Source: Actinomyces oris (GTDB lineage: Bacteria; Actinomycetota; Actinomycetes; Actinomycetales; Actinomycetaceae). From it: DNA of 64,000 nucleotides. Positions 18,712-28,040 of this stretch are shown piece after piece; the first letter of the stretch is position 1, and each line of letters starts with the position of its first letter. A model generated the notes under the pieces. It saw only the letters and a program-made list of their open reading frames with translations, had not been told where the DNA came from and ran no database searches. Location: contig NZ_CP014232.1 in the NCBI RefSeq assembly GCF_001553935.1, positions 558,001 through 622,000 of the forward strand, in the 5' to 3' direction. Both the position numbers and the translations under genes were made by a program.

Positions 18712-20304
18712 TCACTCCGCCCAAAAATGTAACGCACACCACAAATTCGCCCGCTGCTCGGCATCCTCGATGTCGACGCCGAGTGCCCTCCTCAGGCGCG
18801 CAAGACGTGCGGGGACGGAGTTTCGATGCACCCCCAGACGCTCGGCGATGCGCTGCACCGCCCCGGCCTCGCTGAGGTAGATCCTCAACAGCTCGAGCAG
18901 CTCGGGCTGATCGGCGACGCCCCCGAGGCGAGCGCGGGCGAAGGCTTGGGCCCGCTCCTCGTCCAGGAGGTCCGTGACCGACGGCAGTCCCGAGGTCTCC
19001 CAGCACACCGCCTGTCCGAGCTGCCGAGTTCCGGTGCAGACGGACAGCGCCTGCTGTGCGCCCCGCGGCAGATCAGTGACGCCGACAGGACCGCTGACGC
19101 CGATCCGCATCCGCTCCGTCCAGGGCGTGACGCTGCCGTCCTCAAGAAGGGAGGGAACGCGCTCGACCTCACCGAGGATCATCAGGCGGGTCCCGCCCCG
19201 GTCCGTGCGCCACAGAAGCCGCTCCCCCACCGGAGCCCCCCGACTCTCGACGAGCAGGCGGGCCAGCACTGTGGAGAGCCCAGCAACGTCAGCACTGCCA
19301 CCCTCGAGGCAGACAACCCGCCACTGATGACCACCACCGGTAGCGGGCACCGATCGCCGCTCCGGAGACGGCAGGCGTGTGAGGACGAGCTCCTGAACCT
19401 GGTCCGCCAGCGCCAGCCCCTGCGCGATGTCACCCGCCAGGAGATGCCGGGTGGAGGCCCCCACGAGCTGGAGGAGCCATCCGGTGAAGGCCTTGGAGGA
19501 CTCGGCGATGAGATTCAGAAACGACCAGGCGAGATCGACCCCCAGGGTCTGAGCGCGCGTGAGCGTCTCGCGCTGAACGGTCGCCAGGTAGCGCTCGGGC
19601 TCGCCGGTGATGCCGACCGGGCGGACGACCAGCCGCATGTCGCCGAGGCCGACCGCCCCGGCTCCTCGCATCCCTCCCGGACGGATCCTGTCGATGCACT
19701 CGGCGACCTCGTCGTCGATTCCCGTCGCCTCCGGCCCGAAGGGACCGACCACGGTGCGTCCCGTGGCATCCCGCAGGGACACCTCGCCCCGGAGGATCGA
19801 GGCCAGGGCGCGCATGATCGCGCTCTGGTTGTCCTTGGCGGCAGCACGCGTCAGCTGTTGCAGGACCAGGGTCTCCTCGTCTCCCGCCCCCTCGGCACCG
19901 ATCTCAGGCTCGGTGGCCTGAAGCATGGCCCCAACCTCGCGGCTGATGGAGGCGAAGGAGACCTCGAGGGGGACCTCGATGAGATTGAGACGCCCGGCCC
20001 TGCAGGCCTCACGCAGGTCCTCGGGCACGGTGTCGAAGGCGATGCCGGTCCCCAGTCCGAGAGCCGCGACTCCCGCCTCGACCAGTGATGCCACGTACTC
20101 CCGCCACGTGGCCGCCTCCGCATCGGCCATGACAAGACCCGTGGTGAGAACGAGCTCGCCGCCCTCGAGGTAGGAGGCCGGTTGGAGGAGCTCGGTCGCG
20201 ACGACCCAGGTGACCGCGGCGTGCGGTGCGGGCAGAAGCACCGCACGAACCCCCAGGTCCGCTCCTTCGATGAGATCCGACACCAACACCATGCCTGGAT
20301 TCAA
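18712..20304 (-). CDS. PucR-family transcriptional regulator
   Basis: The 530-residue protein has the PucR N-terminal domain (VSDLIEGADLGVRAVLLP to about residue 125), a middle GGDEF-like region, and the C-terminal PucR helix-turn-helix (about 460-525: LLRIYLSEAGAVQRIAERLGVHRNSV). Such regulators respond to purines, proline or amines and control neighbouring catabolic genes. It sits between the minus-strand amine operon and the divergent gabT-gdh-gabD genes, so it probably controls one or both. Start could be residue 1 or the second Met (MVLVSDL). Confidence 0.88.
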   Translation of the reverse strand: MNPGMVLVSDLIEGADLGVRAVLLPAPHAAVTWVVATELLQPASYLEGGELVLTTGLVMADAEAATWREYVASLVEAGVAALGLGTGIAFDTVPEDLREACRAGRLNLIEVPLEVSFASISREVGAMLQATEPEIGAEGAGDEETLVLQQLTRAAAKDNQSAIMRALASILRGEVSLRDATGRTVVGPFGPEATGIDDEVAECIDRIRPGGMRGAGAVGLGDMRLVVRPVGITGEPERYLATVQRETLTRAQTLGVDLAWSFLNLIAESSKAFTGWLLQLVGASTRHLLAGDIAQGLALADQVQELVLTRLPSPERRSVPATGGGHQWRVVCLEGGSADVAGLSTVLARLLVESRGAPVGERLLWRTDRGGTRLMILGEVERVPSLLEDGSVTPWTERMRIGVSGPVGVTDLPRGAQQALSVCTGTRQLGQAVCWETSGLPSVTDLLDEERAQAFARARLGGVADQPELLELLRIYLSEAGAVQRIAERLGVHRNSVPARLARLRRALGVDIEDAEQRANLWCALHFWAE

Positions 20305-20484
20305 ACACTGTTCTATGCATCACGCACAGGATTCGCGAGATTTTGTGCATTGGGCTTAGGTGCTCAGACCTAGAGGCGGGCATAACCTGAGACGGAACTC
20401 ATAGCCGAGCACGTTTCTACGACTACCCGGAGCGCCCTGTTCCGCGGCAGATCTCCGCCCGTCACGACACACTGTGAGGTCCAT
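20305..20484. promoter_or_regulatory. Divergent promoter region between pucR and gabT
   Basis: The 180-base region separates divergent genes. TAGGT-6-ACCTA (20357-20372) is a short perfect inverted repeat near its centre and is a candidate operator. Both transcripts must start here. Boxes are not clear enough to assign. Confidence 0.4.
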
Positions 20485-21807
20485 ATGGCAACGCTGCCCC
20501 AGACCATTCATCTCGCCACTCCTCTGCCCGGTCCCGAGGCCCGCGCCCTCGACGAACGCGCAGGTACCGCACTCCCACGCGCCCTGACCGCCGCCATGCC
20601 GACATTCGCACGGCGTACGGACCGAGGCGTCCTGGAGGACGTGGACGGCAACCGTCTCATCGACTTCGGATCCGGCATCGCGGTGACAACCGTGGGCGGG
20701 GCGGCGGCGCCCGTCGTCGCTGCAATCCAGGAGCAGGCCGAGAACCTGACGCACACCTCCTTCGCCGTCACGAGGTACGCCGGATACGTCGAGGTCGCCG
20801 AACGCCTGAACGCCCTGACCCCGGGCAGCTTCCCGAAGAAGACCGCGCTGTTCAACTCCGGGGCGGAGGCCGTCGAGAACGCCATCAAGCTCGCACGCAA
20901 GCACACCGGCCGCCAGGCAGTGGTCTGCTTCGACCACGCCTTCCACGGACGCACCTCCCTGACCATGGGACTGACGGCCAAGGTCGCCCCCTACAAGGGC
21001 GGCTTCGGCCCCTTCTCCCCTGAGCTCTACCGGGTCCCCGGCTCCTACCCGTACCGCGACGGACTGGACGGCGAGGCCGCCGCCGAGCGCACGATCAGTC
21101 AGATCGAGAAGCAGGTGGGGGCATCCTCCGTCGCCGCCGTCATCATCGAGCCCATTCAGGGCGAAGGCGGGTTCATCGTGCCGGCGCCCGGCTTCCTCAC
21201 CGCGCTCCAGCGCTGGTGCCATGACAACGGCGCGGTCTTCATCGCCGATGAGATCCAGTCGGGAATCGCCCGCACCGGGGCGTGGTTCGCCTGCGACCAC
21301 GAGGGAGTCGTTCCCGACCTGGTGACGACCGCCAAGGGCCTGGCCGGAGGCACCCCCTTGTCGGCGGTCACCGGTTCGGCCGAGATCATGGACTCCGCCG
21401 AACCGGGCGCCCTTGGCGGCACCTACTGCGGTAACCCCCTGGCCTGTGCCGCCGCCCTGGCGACCCTGGACATGATCGAGGAGCACGATCTCCTGGGACG
21501 GGCCCGCACGATCGGCGAGACCGGCATCCGCCTGATGGAGCAGTGGAAGGCGAAAGACCCCCGTATCGGCGAGGTCCGGGGCAAGGGCGCCATGATGGCT
21601 CTCGAGCTCGTCGACCCCGACTCGCAGAAGCCCGATGCCGCACTGACCGCCGCCGTCGCGCAGGCCGCGCGCTCACGCGGTCTGATCCTGCTCACCTGCG
21701 GCACCTACGGCAATGTCATCCGCCTCCTGCCACCGGTGACCATGCCGGACGAGCTGTTCGCCGAAGGCATGGAGATCCTCGAGCAGGCGCTCCGAGACCA
21801 GCCCTGA
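20485..21807 (+). CDS. gabT: 4-aminobutyrate aminotransferase
   Basis: A 440-residue class-III PLP aminotransferase that moves the amino group of GABA to 2-oxoglutarate, giving succinate semialdehyde and glutamate. Clear motifs are NSGAEAVENAIKLAR, HAFHGRTSLTMGLTAK, the IADEIQSG aspartate and the PLP lysine in TTAKGLAGG. It is 180 bases from divergent pucR and is followed by glutamate dehydrogenase and an aldehyde dehydrogenase, a layout that recycles glutamate and oxidises the semialdehyde. Other omega-amines could also be substrates. Confidence 0.9.
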   Translation: MATLPQTIHLATPLPGPEARALDERAGTALPRALTAAMPTFARRTDRGVLEDVDGNRLIDFGSGIAVTTVGGAAAPVVAAIQEQAENLTHTSFAVTRYAGYVEVAERLNALTPGSFPKKTALFNSGAEAVENAIKLARKHTGRQAVVCFDHAFHGRTSLTMGLTAKVAPYKGGFGPFSPELYRVPGSYPYRDGLDGEAAAERTISQIEKQVGASSVAAVIIEPIQGEGGFIVPAPGFLTALQRWCHDNGAVFIADEIQSGIARTGAWFACDHEGVVPDLVTTAKGLAGGTPLSAVTGSAEIMDSAEPGALGGTYCGNPLACAAALATLDMIEEHDLLGRARTIGETGIRLMEQWKAKDPRIGEVRGKGAMMALELVDPDSQKPDAALTAAVAQAARSRGLILLTCGTYGNVIRLLPPVTMPDELFAEGMEILEQALRDQP

Positions 21808-21887
21808 TCCCCTCTTCCACCCACGTCTTAAGGCCGCACCGGCCCCGGATCACGCTGATCCACCCGACCGACCCAGGAGGTAGCTCC

Positions 21888-23138
21888 ATGCCCTCGACCC
21901 CTCACCCCCTCACCGATGCACGGGCGCAGCTCGCCGAGGCGATCCAGTTCCTCGGCTTCGACGACGGAATGCGCCGCATGCTTGAGACCGCCCGTAAAGA
22001 GGTGACGGTCGCCATCCCACTGCGACGCGACGACGGCACGATGGAGCTGCATATCGGCCACCGCGTCCAGCACAACATCTCTCGCGGCCCCGCGAAGGGA
22101 GGGATCCGTTACTCCCCCAACGTGGACCTCGACGAGGTCCGAGCGCTGGCCATGTGGATGACATGGAAGTGCTCTCTTCTCGATCTGCCCTACGGCGGCG
22201 CGAAGGGAGGGGTCCAGGTGGACCCCCGGGCCCACTCGGAACGAGAGCTCGAGCGACTGACCCGCCGCTACACCTCGGAGCTGATCCCCCTGATCGGCCC
22301 CGACAAGGACATCCCGGCTCCCGATATGGGGACCGACGAGCAGACCATGGCCTGGATGATGGACACCTACTCGGTGGCCACCGGGCACACGGTTCTGGGA
22401 ACCGTCACGGGCAAGCCGGTCAACCTCGGCGGGTCACAGGGGCGGGCCGCCGCCACCTCCCGCGGCGTCGTCTACTCCGTCCTCAACGCGATGAAGAGCA
22501 TCGGAGTGAATCCCTCGCAGGCCACCGCGATCGTTCAGGGCTTCGGCAAAGTCGGTCGCGGCGCTGCCCGCTTCCTCCACGAGGCGGGCGTGAAGGTTCT
22601 GGCCGTGGCGGACGTCTACAGCACGATTCGCAACGACAAGGGCATCGACATCCCCGCACTCGAGGCCTTCGTGGATGAGACCGGCACCGTCGACGGGTTC
22701 CCCGGCGCGGACCCGATCCCTGCGAGCGAGCTGTTCGCCGTCGCCTGCGACGTCGTTGTTCCTGCAGCGGTCGAAGGGGTCATCACCGAGCAGACCGCGC
22801 CATTGATCGACGCCAAGCTGGTCGTTGAGGGCGCCAACGGCCCGACGACACCCACGGCCGACGCGATCCTGGCCGACAAGGGGATCCTGGTCGTACCGGA
22901 TATCCTCGCCAACGCCGGTGGCGTCATCGTGTCCTACTTCGAGTGGGTACAGGCCAACCAGTCCTACTGGTGGACCGAGAAGGAGGTCAATGAGCGCCTG
23001 CGCACCAGGATGGACAAGGCCTGGAACGAGGTCACAGACTTCTCCAGGGAGCACGGACTCTCGCTGCGCACCGCCGCGACGACGATGGCCGTCAAGCGCG
23101 TCGCCGAGGCCCACGTCGCCCGCGGTCTCTACCCGTGA
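21888..23138 (+). CDS. Glutamate dehydrogenase (Glu/Leu/Phe/Val dehydrogenase family)
   Basis: The 416-residue protein converts glutamate to 2-oxoglutarate and ammonium with NAD(P). The substrate-binding segment GPAKGGIRYSP and the catalytic lysine region LPYGGAKGGV are intact. The C-terminal Rossmann domain starts around QGFGKVGRGAARFL. ATG at 21888 follows AGGAGG; the longer upstream frame is not conserved. Sitting directly after gabT, it would regenerate the 2-oxoglutarate acceptor, which suggests a catabolic role. Confidence 0.9.
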   Translation: MPSTPHPLTDARAQLAEAIQFLGFDDGMRRMLETARKEVTVAIPLRRDDGTMELHIGHRVQHNISRGPAKGGIRYSPNVDLDEVRALAMWMTWKCSLLDLPYGGAKGGVQVDPRAHSERELERLTRRYTSELIPLIGPDKDIPAPDMGTDEQTMAWMMDTYSVATGHTVLGTVTGKPVNLGGSQGRAAATSRGVVYSVLNAMKSIGVNPSQATAIVQGFGKVGRGAARFLHEAGVKVLAVADVYSTIRNDKGIDIPALEAFVDETGTVDGFPGADPIPASELFAVACDVVVPAAVEGVITEQTAPLIDAKLVVEGANGPTTPTADAILADKGILVVPDILANAGGVIVSYFEWVQANQSYWWTEKEVNERLRTRMDKAWNEVTDFSREHGLSLRTAATTMAVKRVAEAHVARGLYP

Positions 23139-23177
23139 TGCGTGGCAGGCGACAGTCGATACTCAGGGAGCACAACC

Positions 23178-24710
23178 ATGGCTGACACACGACCCGGCGC
23201 GGCAACTGACACAGCGGCGTACACCACCCTCGGAGCCCACCCGGCTCTGGCCGACTACCTGCACAGGATCCGCCCCGAGGAGGGGATGCTCCTGGGCGGG
23301 CGGATGACGGCAGCCTCCGACGGCGGAACCTTCGACGTCGTCGACCCCGCCAGCAACGCCGTATTCGCACGCTGCACGGATGCGACTCCGGTGGATGCCG
23401 CACGCGCCGTCGACGCGGCCTCCGAGGCGCTGCCTGCCTGGAGCACCACCCCGCCCCGGCAGCGCGCAGAGCTGCTGCGGACCCTGTTCGACCTCATGGT
23501 GGGACAGACCGAGGAGCTCGCGGTGCTCATCAGCGCCGAGAACGGCAAGTCCCTGGACGACGCCAGGGCGGAGGTCCTCTACGCGGCGGAGTTCTTCCGA
23601 TGGTTCTCCGAGGAAGCCGTGCGCACCGAGGGCGGTTTCGGCTCCTCCCCGGCAGGCGGGACCCGGACGATCGTCACGCACCGCCCGATCGGGGTGGTCG
23701 CCATGATCACCCCCTGGAACTTCCCGGCGGCGATGGGGACCCGCAAGATCGCCCCGGCCCTGGCCGCCGGGTGCACGGTGGTGCTCCGTCCCGCGTCCCT
23801 CACGCCCCTGACGGCGGTGGCACTGGGACATCTGATCCAGCAGGCCGGCGTGCCCGCGGGCGTGGTGAACATCGTGCCCTCGAGCCGTTCCGTGGAGGTC
23901 TCGACGACGTGGCTCGAGGACTCCCGGGTCCGAGCCGTCTCCTTCACCGGTTCCACCCAGGTCGGTCGTGTGCTCATGAAGCAGGCGGCGGAGAAGGTCC
24001 TGGTGTCGTCCATGGAGCTCGGGGGCAACGCACCTTTCGTGGTGGCGGCCGACGCCGATATCGACGCCGCGGTGACGGGTGCCGTTCAAGCCAAGCTCCG
24101 AGGCGGGGGCGAGGCCTGCACGGCCGCCAACCGCTTCTACGTCCACCGTGACGTCGCCCAGGAGTTCACCGAGAAGTTCTCCGCCGTCGTCCGCGACCTG
24201 AGGGTGGGGCCGGCCCTGGCGGACGAGGCGAACCAGATCGGCCCCCTGGTGACACCGGCTGCCCGCGACAAGATCAACGCCCTGGTGGACGGGGCGGTGG
24301 CCGGGGGCGCCGTCGTCCACGCCGAGTCCTCCTGGCCCCAGGAGTCTCCGGGGGCGTTCGTCCCGGTGCGGGTCCTGACGAATGTCGCCCCCGACGCGGA
24401 GATCGTGCGCACCGAGATCTTCGGCCCCGTCGCCCCGATCGTCACCTGGGACGACGAGGACGAGCTGCTGACGTGGATCAACGATACGGACTACGGGCTG
24501 TCGGGCTACGTCTTCTCCCGCGACCTCGGGTGGGCGCTGCGCCTGGCCGAGCGCATGGAGGTTGGGATGGTCGGTGTCAACCGTGGGCTCGTATCCGATC
24601 CCGCCGCCCCCTTCGGGGGTGTCAAGCAGTCCGGTATCGGGCGTGAGGGCGCGCGTGAAGGGATCCGTGAGTTCCAGGAGACTCAGTACTACTCGGTTGC
24701 CTGGGGCTGA
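23178..24710 (+). CDS. gabD: Succinate-semialdehyde dehydrogenase-like aldehyde dehydrogenase
   Basis: A 510-residue aldehyde dehydrogenase with catalytic Glu in MELGGNAPF and Cys in GGGEACTAANRFYV. The FTGSTQVGRVLMKQAA segment and C-terminal PFGGVKQSGIGREGAREGI are typical of succinate-semialdehyde dehydrogenases. It is predicted to complete GABA breakdown by making succinate. ATG at 23178 has GGGAG upstream. The N-terminus is about 25 residues longer than in typical GabD. The final gene of the gabT operon, it is followed by a strong terminator. Confidence 0.87.
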   Translation: MADTRPGAATDTAAYTTLGAHPALADYLHRIRPEEGMLLGGRMTAASDGGTFDVVDPASNAVFARCTDATPVDAARAVDAASEALPAWSTTPPRQRAELLRTLFDLMVGQTEELAVLISAENGKSLDDARAEVLYAAEFFRWFSEEAVRTEGGFGSSPAGGTRTIVTHRPIGVVAMITPWNFPAAMGTRKIAPALAAGCTVVLRPASLTPLTAVALGHLIQQAGVPAGVVNIVPSSRSVEVSTTWLEDSRVRAVSFTGSTQVGRVLMKQAAEKVLVSSMELGGNAPFVVAADADIDAAVTGAVQAKLRGGGEACTAANRFYVHRDVAQEFTEKFSAVVRDLRVGPALADEANQIGPLVTPAARDKINALVDGAVAGGAVVHAESSWPQESPGAFVPVRVLTNVAPDAEIVRTEIFGPVAPIVTWDDEDELLTWINDTDYGLSGYVFSRDLGWALRLAERMEVGMVGVNRGLVSDPAAPFGGVKQSGIGREGAREGIREFQETQYYSVAWG

Positions 24711-24765
24711 GGGGCCCGTCCCCGAGCAGTGCGCGACCGCGAGGGTCGATATCGTCGATATACGT

Positions 24766-24794
24766 GGTGCCCCGGGCCGAGAGCCCGGGGCACC
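24766..24794. terminator. Bidirectional terminator between gabD and the siderophore importer
   Basis: GGTGCCCCGGG (24766-24776) pairs perfectly with CCCGGGGCACC (24784-24794) around a 7-base loop, between convergent genes. Confidence 0.85.
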
Positions 24795-24835
24795 ATCGCG
24801 TTGACACTGAGGTCGTCAGTGTTGCCATCAGTGTT

Positions 24836-25936
24836 TCACGAGGCCTTGGGGTAGGCCTTCTGGACGGCCTCGAGCATCTCGAGGGCCGAGTAGTAGTCCA
24901 GCCGGAAGGACGAGGGCGGCATGTACTGCACCTTGCCTCCGGTCACCGGGGCCGCCGAGCTGAAGGTCTCGTTGGTGGTGACGGCGTTCTTCGCGGTCTC
25001 GTCGGCGGCAATGACGACCCAGTTCTCACCGGTCAGTCCCGCCTGGACGTTCTCCGGAGAGAGCTGGACGATGTCCTTGCGCTCACCCATGGACTGGTCG
25101 CCCTTGACGCTGTCGGGGACGGCGGCAATGGTGAAGCCCAGGTCCTTGAGGAGCTGGGCCTGCGGGGCCTCCTCGGTGAAGGCGTTGGCGCCCTTGGTGC
25201 CGTCCCCGGGGACGGTGAAGACCGAGGTCGCCCCCTTCGGGACGGAGATGGCGCCCTTGGCCTTCTCGGCCTTGGTGGTGTAGTCCTTGACGACGGCGTC
25301 GGCCTTGGCCTGGCGACCGGTGGCCTGCCCCAGGGTCTTGGTGACGTCCTGCCAGGAGTGCGATCCGTAGTCGATGACGAGGACGGGCACCTCGAGCTGG
25401 CGCAGGCTCTCGACGACCTTGGCGGCCGAGTCCTGTCCCGTCTTGGCCACGATGATGAGGTCGGGGTTGCTGCCCGCGACCGTCTGGGCGAGGTTGTCCT
25501 CGGTGCCGTCGATGGCCTTGACGCCCTTGTCAGTGGCCTGCTTGGACCACTGGGTGAAGAAGCCGTTGTCGTCGGTCTTCTCATCCTTCTTCTTGGCCGG
25601 CGTCGAGGCGACCACCGGGGCGTCGAGGGCCAGCAGCGATCCGGTCAGGGTCACGGAGGTGGACACGATGCTCTTGGGTTCGGCCTTGATCTCGACGTCG
25701 ACACCGTCGTCCCCCTTGATGGTGACCGGCCAAGTGACCTTGGGGGAGGCCGCGGCCGAGGCGGCACCGGAGGCCCCGGCTGAGGCCGCCCCGGAGGCCC
25801 CGGCGGAGCCAGCGGAGGATGCGGAGGTCGAGCTGTTGGAGGAGCCGCAGGCCACCAGGCCGGTGCTCAGCACCATGGCCGCCACGGCGAGGAGGCCCTG
25901 CCTCAGGCGGCTGGAGCGCCGCGAGGATGCGTTCAT
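24836..25936 (-). CDS. Siderophore ABC transporter substrate-binding lipoprotein (FepB/FecB type)
   Basis: The 366-residue protein has a lipoprotein signal with lipobox STGLVAC (Cys about residue 30). A low-complexity Ser/Ala/Gly linker of about 35 residues follows, then a two-lobed periplasmic-binding fold of the iron-siderophore class (PDLIIVAKTGQDSAAKVVESL, then PVLVIDYG). It should be anchored outside the membrane and hand ferric siderophore to the two permeases. It is the last gene of the four-gene importer and overlaps the ATPase gene end by 4 bases. An AKKKDEKTDD charged loop near residue 113 is unusual. Confidence 0.87.
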   Translation of the reverse strand: MNASSRRSSRLRQGLLAVAAMVLSTGLVACGSSNSSTSASSAGSAGASGAASAGASGAASAAASPKVTWPVTIKGDDGVDVEIKAEPKSIVSTSVTLTGSLLALDAPVVASTPAKKKDEKTDDNGFFTQWSKQATDKGVKAIDGTEDNLAQTVAGSNPDLIIVAKTGQDSAAKVVESLRQLEVPVLVIDYGSHSWQDVTKTLGQATGRQAKADAVVKDYTTKAEKAKGAISVPKGATSVFTVPGDGTKGANAFTEEAPQAQLLKDLGFTIAAVPDSVKGDQSMGERKDIVQLSPENVQAGLTGENWVVIAADETAKNAVTTNETFSSAAPVTGGKVQYMPPSSFRLDYYSALEMLEAVQKAYPKAS

Positions 25937-26925
25937 TTATCTGTGTTCCTTTCTTGTCCGTCCTGCTGGGAACGAGCAGTCGGGCTGGTTCCTGCCGAGG
26001 CGGGATCGGCAGAAGACTGTGGGGCCGGACCTCCGGTGGAGTCAGTGGGAGCGGAGCGGGTCCCGGCAGGGTCAGGGCCGGCCGGCACGACCGCGCCCAG
26101 GTGACGGGGCACCACCATGGGGGTGCCGGCCACCGGGTCGGGGGCGATGACGGCCGCCAGGCCGAAGACCTCCTCGATGAGGTCCTCAGTGAGGATCTCG
26201 CGCGGGGAGCCGGTGGTGCGGACCCGGCCCTCGTGCATGACGATCATGTGCTCGGCGCAGCGCGCCGCCTGGTTGAGGTCGTGCAGGACGGCCACCACCG
26301 TGCGGCCATCGGCATTGAGACGCCGGCACAACTCGAGGATGTCGACCTGGTGGGCCAGGTCGAGGAAAGTGGTGGGCTCATCGAGCAGGATCGTCTCGGT
26401 GCCCTGAGCCAGGGCCAGAGCGATCCACACGCGCTGGCGCTGGCCACCGCTGAGCTCGTCGACGGGGCGGGCGGCCAACTCGGTGACCCCCACCATCTCC
26501 ATGGCCTCCTCGACGGCCTGCCTGTCCTGCTGCGACCACTGGCGGAACAGGCCCTGGTGGGGGAAGCGACCGCGGGCCACGAGGTCGCGCACCAGCATGC
26601 CGCCGGGCACGGTGGCGCTCTGAGGCAGCAGGCCGACCCGGCGGGCGACCTCCTTGGTGCCCAGGCGGACGATGTCGGCGCCGTCGAGGAGAACCGCTCC
26701 TCGGGCGGGCCGGTGCAACCGAGCCAGGGCGCGCAGCAACGTGGACTTCCCGCAGGCGTTGGGCCCCACGATGGCGGTGAAGACACCGGCGGGGATGTCG
26801 ACGTCGAGGTTGCGGGAGACCACGTGGCGCTCGTAGGCGATGGTCGCGCCCCGGGCGGCCAGGCGAGCCCCGGGGGCGGCCGGTCCGGCGGCGGTGTTCG
26901 CCTCGGTGGAGGACAGGTCGGTCAC
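25933..26925 (-). CDS. Siderophore ABC transporter ATP-binding protein (FepC type)
   Basis: The 330-residue ATPase energises siderophore uptake. Walker A GPNACGKST, signature LSGGQRQRVWIALALAQ, Walker B ETILLDEPTTFLD and the H-loop VLHDLNQA are all present. GTG at 26925 overlaps the permease stop (GTGA) and follows AAGGAG, showing coupling. The domain ends near residue 265; the remaining 65 residues (Pro/Ala/Ser/Thr-rich, ending QQDGQERNTDK) are an extension not found in typical FepC. Confidence 0.9.
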   Translation of the reverse strand: MTDLSSTEANTAAGPAAPGARLAARGATIAYERHVVSRNLDVDIPAGVFTAIVGPNACGKSTLLRALARLHRPARGAVLLDGADIVRLGTKEVARRVGLLPQSATVPGGMLVRDLVARGRFPHQGLFRQWSQQDRQAVEEAMEMVGVTELAARPVDELSGGQRQRVWIALALAQGTETILLDEPTTFLDLAHQVDILELCRRLNADGRTVVAVLHDLNQAARCAEHMIVMHEGRVRTTGSPREILTEDLIEEVFGLAAVIAPDPVAGTPMVVPRHLGAVVPAGPDPAGTRSAPTDSTGGPAPQSSADPASAGTSPTARSQQDGQERNTDK

Positions 26926-28040
26926 AGGGATCTCCTTCCGCGCGCTGCCACGGTCAGCGCCACCATGAGGTAGAGGCCACCGACGGCGTTGGTCACCACG
27001 CTCACTGGCATCGACTCGAGCACGAGCTGGCTGAGCAGGTCGGCGCCCACCATCAGAAGGCTCCCGGTCAGGCCGCTCACGAGCAGTGGGGACTGCGGGG
27101 AGCCGGTGAGGAGACGGGCCAGGTGGGGCGCCACGAGGGCGACGAAGCCGATGGGGCCGGCCGCCATCGTCACCACCGCCACCAGCACGGTGCCCAGCAG
27201 GATGAGGACGGCGCTGGCTCGGCGGGTGGGGCTGCCCAGGATGGTGGCCACCTGCTCCCCCAGGGACAGGACCTGCAGGTGGCGGGAGGCCAGCAGGATG
27301 AGGGTGACGGTAACCCCGATGGCCAGGCAGGTCGGAGCCACCACCGGCCACCGGGCGGCCCCGAGGGTGCCGGTGATGGCCTTGAGGGCGCCCAGGCCCT
27401 CGTCGTCGTCGACCCGTACCAGCAGCCAGCGGTTGACGGAGACGAGCATGGAGCTGATGGCGATCCCCACGAGGATGAAGCGCAGGCCGGTGAATCCGCC
27501 GCGCAGGGAGACGAGGTAGGTCACCGTGCCGACGGCGGCCCCGCCGATGAAGGAGGCCAGGGAGGCCGAGAGCATGGAGCCGGGCAGGAGGAGGATGCTG
27601 ACCAGGATCCCGGTCTGCGCGCCCGTGCTGAAGCCGATGAGGTCGGGCGAGCCCAAGGGGTTGCGGGTGATGGTCTGGAAGAGGGCGCCGGCCACGCCCA
27701 GGGCCAGGCCCGCCACGAGCCCCAGCACGATCCGGGGCAGCTTCCACTTCACGACGACGACCTGGACGATCTTGCGCCCCTGCCCCTGGAGCGCATCGAT
27801 GACCTCCTGGGTGGTGACGGGGAACTTCCCTAACCGCAGGGAGACCACGGCCACGGCGAGACTGAGCACCAGCAGCATGAGGCCGACGATGACGTGGCGC
27901 GGGGTGATGAGCACCGACCGGCGGCCGACGACGATCCACAGGCGTCCGGCGTCGGCCCCCACGTGGAGGCTGCGGCGCGGGCCGGTGGTGGCGGGGAGAC
28001 GCGGTGGAGAGACGGCGCGGCCCGGTCTGATTCCCCTCAT
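26922..28040 (-). CDS. Siderophore ABC transporter permease (FecCD family, FepG position)
   Basis: A 372-residue inner-membrane permease of the FecCD family with about 9-10 helices. LPRIVLGLVAGLALGVAGALFQTITRNPLGSPDLIG is the classic N-terminal region, and GPIGFVALVAPHLARLL contains the conserved PHxxR contact with the ATPase. The N-terminal 45 residues are a basic cytoplasmic extension. ATG at 28040 overlaps the upstream permease stop. It should form a heterodimer with the preceding gene product. Confidence 0.9.
   Translation of the reverse strand: MRGIRPGRAVSPPRLPATTGPRRSLHVGADAGRLWIVVGRRSVLITPRHVIVGLMLLVLSLAVAVVSLRLGKFPVTTQEVIDALQGQGRKIVQVVVVKWKLPRIVLGLVAGLALGVAGALFQTITRNPLGSPDLIGFSTGAQTGILVSILLLPGSMLSASLASFIGGAAVGTVTYLVSLRGGFTGLRFILVGIAISSMLVSVNRWLLVRVDDDEGLGALKAITGTLGAARWPVVAPTCLAIGVTVTLILLASRHLQVLSLGEQVATILGSPTRRASAVLILLGTVLVAVVTMAAGPIGFVALVAPHLARLLTGSPQSPLLVSGLTGSLLMVGADLLSQLVLESMPVSVVTNAVGGLYLMVALTVAARGRRSL

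Noticed and set aside
25933..27939. 668-codon frame as a single ATPase
   Set aside because: The first half is low-complexity shadow of the permease gene; the ATPase starts at GTG 26925 with a ribosome site and coupling to the upstream stop.
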